This document shows positions 40,520 through 47,218 of a stretch of DNA of 60,358 nt, piece after piece; the stretch's first letter is position 1, and every line of letters begins with the position of its first letter. The translations under genes were made by a program, and so were the position numbers. The notes under the pieces are model-generated. The model was not told where the DNA came from and made no database searches. It saw only the letters and a program-made list of their open reading frames with translations. Source of the stretch: a virus; the IMG/VR virus record IMGVR_UViG_3300023179_000114, positions 1 through 60,358 of that record. One strand, written 5' to 3'.

Positions 40520-41467
40520 ATGCCTGCTATGGTTGAAAAGATGATGTTTGTTGGTGCTACCCCTTGGCATGGTGAGGGTACTCAGTTGGATGAAAATCCC
40601 TCGATCAGTGAAGCAATTACCGCTGCTGGTCTGGATTGGGAAGTCGGTACTAAGCCGCTGTTCACGGCGGAAGGTACTGAAGTCAATGCGAAGGCTACCT
40701 ATCGCAAGACCGACAATCGGGTGCTTGGGGTTGTCGGCCCTCGATATACTCCGCTCCAGAATCAGGATGCTTTTGATTGGTTCCAGCCGTTTCTGGACGC
40801 TGGTGAGTGCCAACTGCATACCGCCGGTTCGCTCAGTGAGGGCGAAAAGGTTTGGGTGTTGGCTCAACTCAACCGTGCGAACAGCGAGATTGTTCCTGGT
40901 GATGAAGTGAGTAAGTTCATCCTGCTGTCGAATAGCCATGACGGAACTACGTCGATTCGTGTCGGATACACTCCGATTCGCGTCGTATGTGTGAATACTC
41001 TCGCGGCTGCTCACAATAGTAAGGATAGCCAGTTGATTCGTATTCGTCACACTCGCTCCAGCAAGACCAATCTGGAAAACGTGCGTGACATTATGGACAA
41101 TATCAATGCTCAGTTTGAGGCTACTGCGGAACAGTATCGGTTCCTCGCCAGTAAGGACTTCAATCAAGCAGATATCAAGCGTTATGTGAAGGTCGTGCTG
41201 GGTATTGATAAGACTCCCGACGAGGATATCAAGACTCGCACGAAGAATATCATGGATGAGATTCTCGCCCTTGTCGAAGGCCCGAAGCAAACGGCTGCCA
41301 ATGTGCGTGGTACATGGTGGGCTGCTTATAACGGGTACAATGAGTATCTGAATTACAACAAGGGTCGCAACGTGAGCAATCGCCTCGATTCGCTCTGGTT
41401 CGGCCAGAATGGGGTGGATAACCTCAAGGCACTCAATACCGCAGTGGAGTTTGCGAACGCCGTCTGA
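40520..41467 (+). CDS. DUF932 phage/plasmid-like protein
   Basis: 315 aa from ATG 40520 (MPAMVEKMMFVGATPWHGEG). The segment TPWHGEGTQLD, VGPRYTPLQNQDAFDWF and later NSHDGTTSIRVGYTPIRVVC follow the DUF932 / phage-plasmid TIGR03299 family. GC-rich, regular codon use and a strong promoter and terminator suggest high expression. Family function is unknown; it is often single-copy in large phages. Confidence 0.85.
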   Translation: MPAMVEKMMFVGATPWHGEGTQLDENPSISEAITAAGLDWEVGTKPLFTAEGTEVNAKATYRKTDNRVLGVVGPRYTPLQNQDAFDWFQPFLDAGECQLHTAGSLSEGEKVWVLAQLNRANSEIVPGDEVSKFILLSNSHDGTTSIRVGYTPIRVVCVNTLAAAHNSKDSQLIRIRHTRSSKTNLENVRDIMDNINAQFEATAEQYRFLASKDFNQADIKRYVKVVLGIDKTPDEDIKTRTKNIMDEILALVEGPKQTAANVRGTWWAAYNGYNEYLNYNKGRNVSNRLDSLWFGQNGVDNLKALNTAVEFANAV

Positions 41468-41486
41468 TCTTTTCGTGTCACGATGA

Positions 41487-41534
41487 AAAGGGGGAGAGCC
41501 GTGGCTGGGAAACCGGCTGCGGCTTTCTCTTTTG
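41487..41534 (+). terminator. strong terminator after DUF932 gene
   Basis: GGGAGAGCCG and CGGCTTTCTC form the outer stem, with GGCTGG-GAAA-CCGGCT inside, followed by TTTT. Confidence 0.85.
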
Positions 41535-41760
41535 AATCGGTAGCATTTGACGTAAGTGCTTGGTATTAAAGAACTTAGGGCGAACCGGGCCCCGAAATTT
41601 CGTCCTAAGTTTAGTAGTGATAAGGGGTTACGAAGTTTTTGTAATGGACAAGAGGAGAGAGTGCCGATATAATGGAAGGGTTCCGGTTGTAAGTGTTTAT
41701 GGGACAAAGAGTTAGGTTAAAATCTTAACTATAAATGTAAAGAGTAGAATCTTTTAATTT

Positions 41761-41812
41761 GTCTCGCCTAATCCAGCGGATTTGCTGGTCATGCTGATAG
41801 TCAGCCAAAATA
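41761..41812 (+). repeat. two-h­airpin element copy 4
   Basis: GTCTCGCCTAATCCAGCGG; stem AATCC/GGATT; second stem GCTGA/TCAGC. Not inside a reading frame. Confidence 0.7.
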
Positions 41813-41967
41813 CTGGTATAGTAACAAGAGAGACTGATTCTAAATTCTTATGTGCCAACCACTTGCGATCAGTCTTAGGGTGTGGTATACTATACAATGT
41901 AACAACCTTGTAAAAGGTATAGTAAATAATTAGTTGAGATTAGTTCTCAATATAAGATATTTTTATA

Positions 41968-42019
41968 GTCTCACCTAATCTTTCAGATTTGGCGGTCTTA
42001 GTGATAGTCAGCGAGTTTT
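41968..42019 (+). repeat. two-hairpin element copy 5
   Basis: GTCTCACCTAATCTTTCAGATT; the stem has changed to AATCT/AGATT, a compensatory C-to-T and G-to-A pair. Confidence 0.7.
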
Positions 42020-42057
42020 AGGGGTATAAATAATATATGTTCTAAGGAGCATGTATT

Positions 42058-42144
42058 ATGAAAATATTAGAACCCCCTCCTAATTTTCTGTACTATCTGA
42101 TAGTTTATTTATGGGTGCAATTTCTAATGTGGTACGGGCCTTGA
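42058..42144 (+). CDS. tiny membrane protein
   Basis: 28 aa, MKILEPPPNFLYYLIVYLW to MWYGP, hydrophobic, with TAAGGAGCATGTATT before ATG. First gene of the right-hand series. Confidence 0.45.
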   Translation: MKILEPPPNFLYYLIVYLWVQFLMWYGP

Positions 42145-42162
42145 TTATGCAGAAAGAGAAAG

Positions 42163-42333
42163 ATGAAAATTGTCGTAATATTTGATTTTCCTGAGATTAA
42201 AGATGTTGAGAGTGAAGAGGCTACCTTTGCTATTGATAGTCTTAGTAATGATCTAGAAATTATGTCTAATACTACTTTATACCAGTGGTATATTGACGAG
42301 GCTTTTGGAGATATTCCTGATGAAAATAATTAA
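42163..42333 (+). CDS. small acidic protein
   Basis: 56 aa, MKIVVIFDFPEIKDVESEE to DIPDENN, after AGAAAGAGAAAG. The next gene starts inside its end. The opening MKIVVIFDFPEI looks like a ferredoxin-like strand-helix unit. Confidence 0.55.
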   Translation: MKIVVIFDFPEIKDVESEEATFAIDSLSNDLEIMSNTTLYQWYIDEAFGDIPDENN

Positions 42334-42481
42334 GATCAATATGGAACTCGTTGTAGACGACGATCTTGACTATGATAAGGATAGGATTGCTAATTATCTG
42401 AATAATAAATTGTATACTGATCCTGAGTTTTTTGGGGATTTTGGTCCTGAAAATATTGTGGAGATTAAAGAATGGGAATGA
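42320..42481 (+). CDS. small acidic protein
   Basis: 53 aa from ATG 42320 (MKIIKINMELVVDDDLDYD). Overlaps both neighbours (14 and 10 nt). LYTDPEFFGDFGPENIVEI is shared in style with phage proteins about 55 aa long; no function known. Confidence 0.55.
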   Translation: MKIIKINMELVVDDDLDYDKDRIANYLNNKLYTDPEFFGDFGPENIVEIKEWE

Positions 42482-42669
42482 TTACTGTTAATGATAAAAA
42501 TCGTGATGATATTATCCGAGTCTATGCTTCTAGTATCTTAGATGGTATGGATTTTGATACTCTTTATAGTTTTGCTTATGAAAAGTTGGTGGAAAGTAAA
42601 GATCTTATGGATAATGAACCACTGGAAAATGAGATACTAGAATTTTATCCTGAAATATTAGATCAATAA
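42472..42669 (+). CDS. paralogous small protein family, member 1
   Basis: 65 aa. ITVNDKNRDDIIRVYASSIL, MDFDTLYSF, then LENEILEFYPEILDQ. The same layout (Nxx...Y, MD or LD, EExxxxxxDY, E-rich, ExxxxYPELL) occurs at 43120, 43986, 44228 and 46611. Small all-helical proteins; function unknown. Confidence 0.65.
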   Translation: MGMITVNDKNRDDIIRVYASSILDGMDFDTLYSFAYEKLVESKDLMDNEPLENEILEFYPEILDQ

Positions 42670-42670
42670 A

Positions 42671-43042
42671 TTAGCATGGTATTGATGGGCTTCTCCAAAC
42701 ATAAGTATTTCCAACTCGCGGCGGTATAATATATGGATTAGATAGATCAGGACTACTACAAAACAGACTAGGATCTGGGGGCCCCTGTTCTGCAGGACAG
42801 GGAGAAGAATTAGCCCAGTATATCCATCTGCCGCCGGCGCACTCCATGCTCCATGCATGATCACACGGGGATATACAATAATCTGGACATGGTCCATTTA
42901 AACCAGCGTTTGCGAGAGTCCTATCTCTTATTATGTTTGAGGAACCATCACAACAACTATTACTATTGCAATCATTAAGAGATGAATAACCTCTTTGTCC
43001 ACTTGGCAGGGTTTCCCCATATACTAATTTTCTACATGGCAT
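42671..43042 (-). CDS. Cys-rich protein, displaced paralogue of the 4.7-5.1 kb gene
   Basis: 123 aa on the strand opposite to all neighbours. It shares MPCRKLVYGE, NSNSCCDGSS, GLNGPCPDYC and the YVWRSPS end with the 4692-5096 protein, with deletions in between. It carries its own late-type promoter and AAGGAGAAAACT. It is probably a mobile or morphogenesis-linked duplicate; role unknown. Confidence 0.75.
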   Translation of the reverse strand: MPCRKLVYGETLPSGQRGYSSLNDCNSNSCCDGSSNIIRDRTLANAGLNGPCPDYCISPCDHAWSMECAGGRWIYWANSSPCPAEQGPPDPSLFCSSPDLSNPYIIPPRVGNTYVWRSPSIPC

Positions 43043-43060
43043 AGTTTTCTCCTTAATATA

Positions 43061-43072
43061 TTATACACCATA
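43061..43072 (-). promoter_or_regulatory. putative late promoter
   Basis: The minus strand reads TTATGGTGTATAATAT before the displaced Cys-rich gene; the best match to the motif. Confidence 0.6.
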
Positions 43073-43119
43073 ATAGGATAAAAATACTGACTCATAAAAT
43101 ATAAAAGGGAGATTTTAAA

Positions 43120-43314
43120 ATGAAAAATATAATAGATTCTGAAACAAGAAGAGATCTATTGGAAAATTATGTTGAAAGATTTGTTCTTGATTTATCCTCT
43201 GAGGAGATTAGAAACTTATTGATTGATTATATTTATGATGAAAAGAGTAGAATGACTAATGTTGCTCTTATTGCTGAAATTAATGATACTTATCCAGATT
43301 TGTTGGTTGATTGA
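43120..43314 (+). CDS. paralogous small protein family, member 2
   Basis: 64 aa, MKNIIDSETRRDLLENYVER, LSSEEIRNLLIDYIYDEKSR, IAEINDTYPDLLVD. AGGGAGATTTT precedes ATG. Same pattern as members 1, 3, 4 and 5. Confidence 0.65.
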   Translation: MKNIIDSETRRDLLENYVERFVLDLSSEEIRNLLIDYIYDEKSRMTNVALIAEINDTYPDLLVD

Positions 43315-43414
43315 AATACTACGCTAATTAACCGTTTTGATCCAACTTCTTTAATCTCAAGGGGTTGTGGAGAGTCGTGCGTGTGGTATACTAGATCTGA
43401 GGAAAGGAGGAATT

Positions 43415-43543
43415 GTGGTAATTTTTACAATAATCTTAACTATTCTAGCCTATTTATGTTTTATTAGCAGCATCTGTTTGGTTTATAAGATATCCTGTCA
43501 ACCAGGTAGAAATATTGATGGTAACAAAATTAATAAATTCTAA
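43415..43543 (+). CDS. tiny membrane protein, GTG start
   Basis: 42 aa from GTG 43415 after AGGAAAGGAGGAATT, a strong SD that decides the start. One transmembrane helix (FTIILTILAYLCFISSICL). A GTATACTAG -10-like site lies ~25 nt upstream. Confidence 0.55.
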   Translation: MVIFTIILTILAYLCFISSICLVYKISCQPGRNIDGNKINKF

Positions 43544-43985
43544 AATCAATAATGATGCAAGAGTAAGTTGCTCAACCTGATAATAACTTCTTCCCCAATC
43601 TTGTCAACACCAGGAGGTTTTGTGATATTGTTGATTCTTCTTTGTTTCTTTGCTCTAGAATCTTAAGTATCTAGATTCTATTCTTATGTACTACTAACTC
43701 TAATCCTATGTAAACTCAAATAGAATTAAATGCCCAACTGCATAACATATAATGCCAAAATTGACCATAATCAAGGTGTAAATTTCTAATACTCTATCAT
43801 CTAATAAAACTATATTATTAAGCACTAAAGCACAAGAAAAGCTTTTAAAAATTTTATTGGCCAACAAGATCTTTTATGGTATAATACGTTGGTCAACGAG
43901 GTTGATGATTAGTTGCTGAGTAAGAGCGAAGAATCATCGGACTCATGGACAATTGTATCTTTTACTTTTGTTTATGAGGTGATTT
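43544..43985. other. gene-free spacer with one promoter
   Basis: 442 nt with no supported gene on either strand. TTGGCC (43857), 17 nt, TATAAT (43880) forms a promoter, about 100 nt before family member 3. The long 5' leader (AGTTGCTGAGTAAGAGCG) could be regulatory; nothing else recognised. Confidence 0.5.
43857..43885 (+). promoter_or_regulatory. promoter
   Basis: TTGGCC, 17 nt, TATAAT; strong -10, imperfect -35. Confidence 0.55.
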
Positions 43986-44231
43986 ATGGCTAGTGCTTTT
44001 AGTGTCACAGATTCTAATCGTGACGAGATTCAGGTTAAATATGTAGATTCTATAATTGCTCATTTAGACTTTATAGAAATACGAAGTTTGCTTAGAGATT
44101 ATCTTCATAGTGAAAAAGATAAGTATTCTAATGCTGATTTAGCTGACGAAATTAAGAGCCGCGACCCAACAGTTTGTAAAGAAGTTTTTGGGCGTTTTTA
44201 CAGACCTTTAAGAGAAGGAGTAGAAGTATGA
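43986..44231 (+). CDS. paralogous small protein family, member 3
   Basis: 81 aa, FSVTDSNRDEIQVKYVDSII, LDFIEIRSLLRDYLHSEKDK, then a basic tail (GRFYRPLREGVEV) absent from other members. GAGGTGATTT before ATG. Overlaps member 4 by 4 nt. Confidence 0.65.
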   Translation: MASAFSVTDSNRDEIQVKYVDSIIAHLDFIEIRSLLRDYLHSEKDKYSNADLADEIKSRDPTVCKEVFGRFYRPLREGVEV

Positions 44232-44467
44232 CTACTCCAATAGATATTCGACATATTAATGTTGATAATAAACAATATTATGCTCGAAAATTTGCTGAAA
44301 AGTTAGTTAGTAGTATGGATTATAAAGAGTTAGTTGATACAGCACAAGAATACTTTTATAGAGACAAAATGAAGGAGCCGATTAGCATCCTTGAAGAAGA
44401 AATCTATAAGAGTTTCCCTGAACTGTTACAATCATACTCTTTAGAAAGGGAGGCCCATCATGCCTAA
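44228..44467 (+). CDS. paralogous small protein family, member 4
   Basis: 79 aa, INVDNKQYYARKFAEKLV, MDYKELVDTAQEYFYRDKMK, EEEIYKSFPELLQ. Overlaps the next gene by 8 nt. Confidence 0.65.
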   Translation: MTTPIDIRHINVDNKQYYARKFAEKLVSSMDYKELVDTAQEYFYRDKMKEPISILEEEIYKSFPELLQSYSLEREAHHA

Positions 44468-44702
44468 AGTCTTCCATAGGACTATATCATTCGATGTGGA
44501 GGGGGAGATTTATGACACTGATACCTCACCAGAGGATATTTTAAAAAACTATGACTTTCACTTTAAAGACTATGATGATTGTGGAGAAAAATCATTCTTA
44601 TCTTTAGAACACAAAGATCATAGAGGTAAGATTACTAGTGTAAGTAATCGACCTAAAATTAGTAAAAGTAAAAAAAGAGATACTGAATACTTTATAATAT
44701 GA
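44460..44702 (+). CDS. small hypothetical protein
   Basis: 80 aa, MPKVFHRTISFDVEGEIYD, acidic middle and Lys-rich end (ISKSKKRDTEYFII). AGAAAGGGAGG precedes ATG. Beta-rich opening; no family. Confidence 0.6.
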   Translation: MPKVFHRTISFDVEGEIYDTDTSPEDILKNYDFHFKDYDDCGEKSFLSLEHKDHRGKITSVSNRPKISKSKKRDTEYFII

Positions 44703-44710
44703 GGTGACTT

Positions 44711-44836
44711 ATGATAGATTTTCCTATAGTAACTTGGTATTGGATTGGTGGTGTAACATTTACACTTTTAACACTAATAGGTTTGAGCGTTTGGTTTAAC
44801 TATTTTTACCAACCTCATACTCATAGTAAAAGCTAG
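44711..44836 (+). CDS. tiny membrane protein
   Basis: 41 aa with one transmembrane helix (YWIGGVTFTLLTLIGLSVWF) and a His-containing tail, 8 nt after the previous gene with GAGGTGACTT. Confidence 0.55.
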   Translation: MIDFPIVTWYWIGGVTFTLLTLIGLSVWFNYFYQPHTHSKS

Positions 44837-44869
44837 TAATTAATCTAATATAATCAGGTCCGGCGATTA

Positions 44870-44920
44870 GTCCCAGCTAATCTGCCGGATTTGGTTTTTT
44901 TGGTTGTAGTCAGCCAAATT
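44870..44920 (+). repeat. two-hairpin element copy 6
   Basis: GTCCCAGCTAATCTGCCGG. The second hairpin is perfect: TTGGTTG-TAGT-CAGCCAA. Confidence 0.7.
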
Positions 44921-45025
44921 GTAAAACCATAAGAAATGACCATCTTGTGCTTTAGACCACAAACAACTATTATATCACAAATAACGTCGCAGGGATGCGA
45001 CACATCTTTTAACTGGAGAAAAATA

Positions 45026-45244
45026 ATGAAGAATGTACTATTACTAATCGCTCTTATGTTTGTTGGATCAGTTAGTTATGCTGGTGAATGTGTTAGTGGA
45101 AACTGCAAGGTTCTTCGTAGTCGTGCTGTTACTGTTACTCAAGAAATTGTTCAGGTTCCTGTAGCGGTAACTCGTCGTACTGTTGAAGCATCTCGTAATG
45201 TTGGTTCACGAACAGTTAACAGAGTTCGTAGTCTAGTACGTTAA
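45026..45244 (+). CDS. small exported protein
   Basis: 72 aa from ATG 45026 after GGAGAAAAATA. A signal peptide is clear: MKNVLLLIALMFVGSVSYA, cleavage after AYA-type SYA. The mature part has two Cys (ECVSGNCKV) and Val/Arg-rich sequence. Resembles host envelope proteins more than phage proteins, so acquisition from a host is possible. Confidence 0.7.
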   Translation: MKNVLLLIALMFVGSVSYAGECVSGNCKVLRSRAVTVTQEIVQVPVAVTRRTVEASRNVGSRTVNRVRSLVR

Positions 45245-45267
45245 TCTTATTTTATCATACAAACAAA

Positions 45268-45312
45268 CCCCGGATGCCTCTTAACAATGCACACTTTCCG
45301 GGGTCTTGTTTA
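45268..45312 (+). terminator. terminator
   Basis: CCCCGGA and TCCGGGG enclose a 22-nt loop, followed by TCTTGTTT; 7-bp stem, moderate U-run. Confidence 0.6.
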
Positions 45313-45330
45313 TCTATTCAAGGAGGAATT

Positions 45331-45678
45331 ATGAAAATTTTTATGGTCTCTTTACTATTATTTTTTGTCACTACTTTAACCGTTCAGGCTGCAAAACCAA
45401 AGTATTATACTTATAGTCAGCCAAATATGAAGGTTCAAAGTTATACATCATCAATTGGAAATAGTGATCAAGAAAGATGTCAAGCAGAAGCTAATTATAT
45501 GGCAGCTAATAATATCTCTGGTCATGTATGGGGAACTATAGGAAATTTTGAAGGAGTAGGATATGGTTCTAGTCCCAATTGTAACACTTGTGTTCCTAGT
45601 GGTCGAATGAATCTAACAGGAGATGCAAGCGCTCAAGGTCGTAATGGAATGTGGTATAGAGTAAGAAGTTGGAGATAA
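45331..45678 (+). CDS. small exported protein, aquatic-bacterium type
   Basis: 115 aa from ATG 45331 after AAGGAGGAATT. Signal peptide MKIFMVSLLLFFVTTLTVQA. The mature part reads CQAEANYMAANNISGHVWG, then GNFEGVGYGSSPNCNTC and GRNGMWYRVRSWR. I recall very similar exported proteins from Planctomycetes, so this may be a host-derived gene. Function unknown. Confidence 0.7.
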   Translation: MKIFMVSLLLFFVTTLTVQAAKPKYYTYSQPNMKVQSYTSSIGNSDQERCQAEANYMAANNISGHVWGTIGNFEGVGYGSSPNCNTCVPSGRMNLTGDASAQGRNGMWYRVRSWR

Positions 45679-45719
45679 TTAACTGTCAGACCTAACATAT
45701 TTTAAACAGACTATCTGGC

Positions 45720-45733
45720 ATTATGGTGTATAA
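45720..45733 (+). promoter_or_regulatory. putative late promoter for HNH gene
   Basis: ATTATGGTGTATAAC, then TTAAGGAGTTATT before the HNH start. Confidence 0.55.
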
Positions 45734-45754
45734 CTCTATATTTAAGGAGTTATT

Positions 45755-46462
45755 ATGTCCAGAAAAACTAGTCAAATTTGGAAAATAGATAATAGTAGTC
45801 TACAACATATACTTGATACATCCTCAAGTATTGTAGACGTTTTGAGACAACTTAATCTCAATCCTCATAGTGGAAATCATAGAACTTTATATAAAAGACT
45901 TGAGGAAGAAAAGTTTTCTTTAGATAGGTTAAAAGTTAATAGAGCAGAGAGACTTAAATTTATTAAAAAAAGCATAAAAGTTTTTTCTGATATTTTTATT
46001 GAAAATTCAACCTGCAATAGGACAAATATTAGATCAAAAATTATTAAACATAATCTTATACCTTATGAGTGCAGTAAATGTAAAAATAAAGGTAATTGGC
46101 TCAACGAAAAACTATCACTACAGTTGGAACATATCAATGGTATCGGTAATGATCATCGTTTGTCTAACTTAACTTTTCTTTGTCCGAATTGTCATAGTCA
46201 AACAAAAACATTTGCTGGAAAGAAAAATAGAAAAGAGCCAAAAAAATGTATAGATTGCCATGCTCAAACGATATTAAGGTCAAGTACAAGATGTAATAAA
46301 TGTAGTTCCATATTAAAAGGTAAAAAACAGCGCAAATTTAATATTGATAAAACAGAACTAGAAAAATTATTGAAAACAAACAATATAAATCAAATTAGTA
46401 AAAAATATAATGTCTCATTTACAACAGTTAAAAAATACTGCATAAAATATGGTCTCATCTAA
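45755..46462 (+). CDS. HNH endonuclease, relative of the 38141 gene
   Basis: 235 aa. Same order: SIVDVLRQLNLNPHSGNHRT helix-turn-helix; HNH core CSKCKNKGNW, LQLEHINGIGNDHRLSNL, FLCPNCHSQTKT; an extra Cys knuckle (CIDCHAQT, CNKCSS); C-terminal helix-turn-helix (QISKKYNVSFTTVKKYCI). It is followed after 7 nt by a tRNA 3' fragment, matching the tRNA-linked habit of its relative. Confidence 0.9.
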   Translation: MSRKTSQIWKIDNSSLQHILDTSSSIVDVLRQLNLNPHSGNHRTLYKRLEEEKFSLDRLKVNRAERLKFIKKSIKVFSDIFIENSTCNRTNIRSKIIKHNLIPYECSKCKNKGNWLNEKLSLQLEHINGIGNDHRLSNLTFLCPNCHSQTKTFAGKKNRKEPKKCIDCHAQTILRSSTRCNKCSSILKGKKQRKFNIDKTELEKLLKTNNINQISKKYNVSFTTVKKYCIKYGLI

Positions 46463-46469
46463 TAATGTC

Positions 46470-46494
46470 GAGGGTTCGATTCCCTTCTCTTGCT
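46470..46494 (+). pseudogene. tRNA 3'-end fragment
   Basis: GAGGG-TTCGATT-CCCTT forms a T-arm, followed by CTCTTGC as an acceptor 3' strand. No matching 5' half is present; it seems to be left from a tRNA disrupted by the HNH gene. Confidence 0.65.
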
Positions 46495-46496
46495 TT

Positions 46497-46549
46497 GTCT
46501 CAGCTAATATAATGGATTTGGTTTTAATGGTTTCAGCTAGCCAAAAATA
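46497..46549 (+). repeat. two-hairpin element copy 7
   Basis: GTCTCAGCTAATATAATGG; first stem weakened; second arm TGGTT/AGCCA intact. Confidence 0.55.
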
Positions 46550-46559
46550 AGAATTTGAT

Positions 46560-46587
46560 TTGACATTATGTTATAGTCTGGTACAAT
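46560..46587 (+). promoter_or_regulatory. promoter
   Basis: TTGACA, 16 nt, TACAAT, 11 nt after hairpin element 7. Confidence 0.65.
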
Positions 46588-46610
46588 AGGTGTTATAATG
46601 GGAGGTTATT

Positions 46611-46877
46611 ATGAAAACTTTAAGAGTAACACCAGATAATAAATCTTATGTGATACAGAAATATTGTGATTATGTTATCTCAAGAATGGACTCTGAAGAA
46701 ATATATAATTCATTTAAAGATTATTTTTATAGAGAAAAATCAGGTTATCCTATAGAAACTTTAACACAAGAGATAAAAAGATACTGTCCAGAAGTATTAG
46801 AAGATCATTTAGCAGAGAGTGTGGTTGGTAAAGATAAAGAGTATGTTTTTGAAAATCCTGTGGATCTTACCGATTAG
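46611..46877 (+). CDS. paralogous small protein family, member 5
   Basis: 88 aa, RVTPDNKSYVIQKYCDYVIS, MDSEEIYNSFKDYFYREKSG, TQEIKRYCPEVLEDH. GGGAGGTTATT before ATG. Longest member, with an acidic C-terminal extension. Confidence 0.65.
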   Translation: MKTLRVTPDNKSYVIQKYCDYVISRMDSEEIYNSFKDYFYREKSGYPIETLTQEIKRYCPEVLEDHLAESVVGKDKEYVFENPVDLTD

Positions 46878-46927
46878 TTTCACCTAATATATCAGGATTG
46901 ATTTTTATGATAGAGTCAGCTAAATAT
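46877..46927 (+). repeat. two-hairpin element copy 8
   Basis: GTTTCACCTAATATATCAGG to AGTCAGCTAAATATG; degenerate, ends on the next start codon. Confidence 0.5.
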
Positions 46928-47117
46928 GAGAATTAGTATTAGTCTGGAGAATAATTTATCTTGTGAGCTTATTTGTAATAGAGTTCAGAAAGCTATAAAT
47001 GATTATATGAAAGAGTTTAATGATGCAAAAGATGCGCTGATAGTGATAGATATAGTTAAAACTACAGAAGATACTAGTTTTATTCCTAAGATAGAACATA
47101 AACAAATAGTACCTTGA
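46926..47117 (+). CDS. small hypothetical protein
   Basis: 63 aa, MRISISLENNLSCELICNRV, alternating strand and helix. The ATG is inside the 3' end of hairpin element 8, so the hairpins may control its translation; no SD is visible. Confidence 0.55.
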   Translation: MRISISLENNLSCELICNRVQKAINDYMKEFNDAKDALIVIDIVKTTEDTSFIPKIEHKQIVP

Positions 47118-47166
47118 TACTATAGTCCGACCCATCTACTATATTTATAGAATATGGATATCTCCT

Positions 47167-47218
47167 GTTCTACCTAAACTATCAAGTTTGGTTATTATGG
47201 TAACAGTCAGTGAGTTTT
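47167..47218 (+). repeat. two-hairpin element copy 9
   Basis: TTCTACCTAAACTATCAAGTTT; the stem is now AAACT/AGTTT, again compensatory. It ends at the next start codon. Confidence 0.6.

Larger units (their letters stand above)
41535..42057. other. gene-free region with degenerate regulatory modules
   Basis: No gene in ~520 nt. It holds a rearranged module (GACGTAAGTGCTTGG, then GAACTTAGGGCGAACCG and GTCCTAAG at 41548-41613), a decayed promoter (GGACAAG to CCGATATAATGG at 41647-41673), partial sites at 41687-41715 (TGTAAGTGTTTATG) and 41846-41872 (CTTATGTGCCAACCACTTGC, inside an AGACTGAT/ATCAGTCT stem), and hairpin elements 4 and 5. It looks like a decaying block of the early regulatory array. 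Confidence 0.6.

Noticed and set aside
40481-41707. 408-aa minus-strand frame opposite the DUF932 gene
   Set aside because: The DUF932 gene has family motifs, promoter and terminator; the antisense frame arises from its GC-rich, regular codon use and crosses the terminator.
25222-41872. Reading the three-site modules as simple terminators
   Set aside because: Sites 1 and 2 can pair as RNA, but no U-run follows, the core is not consistently palindromic, and the third site has no partner; conservation of sequence rather than pairing favours protein binding.
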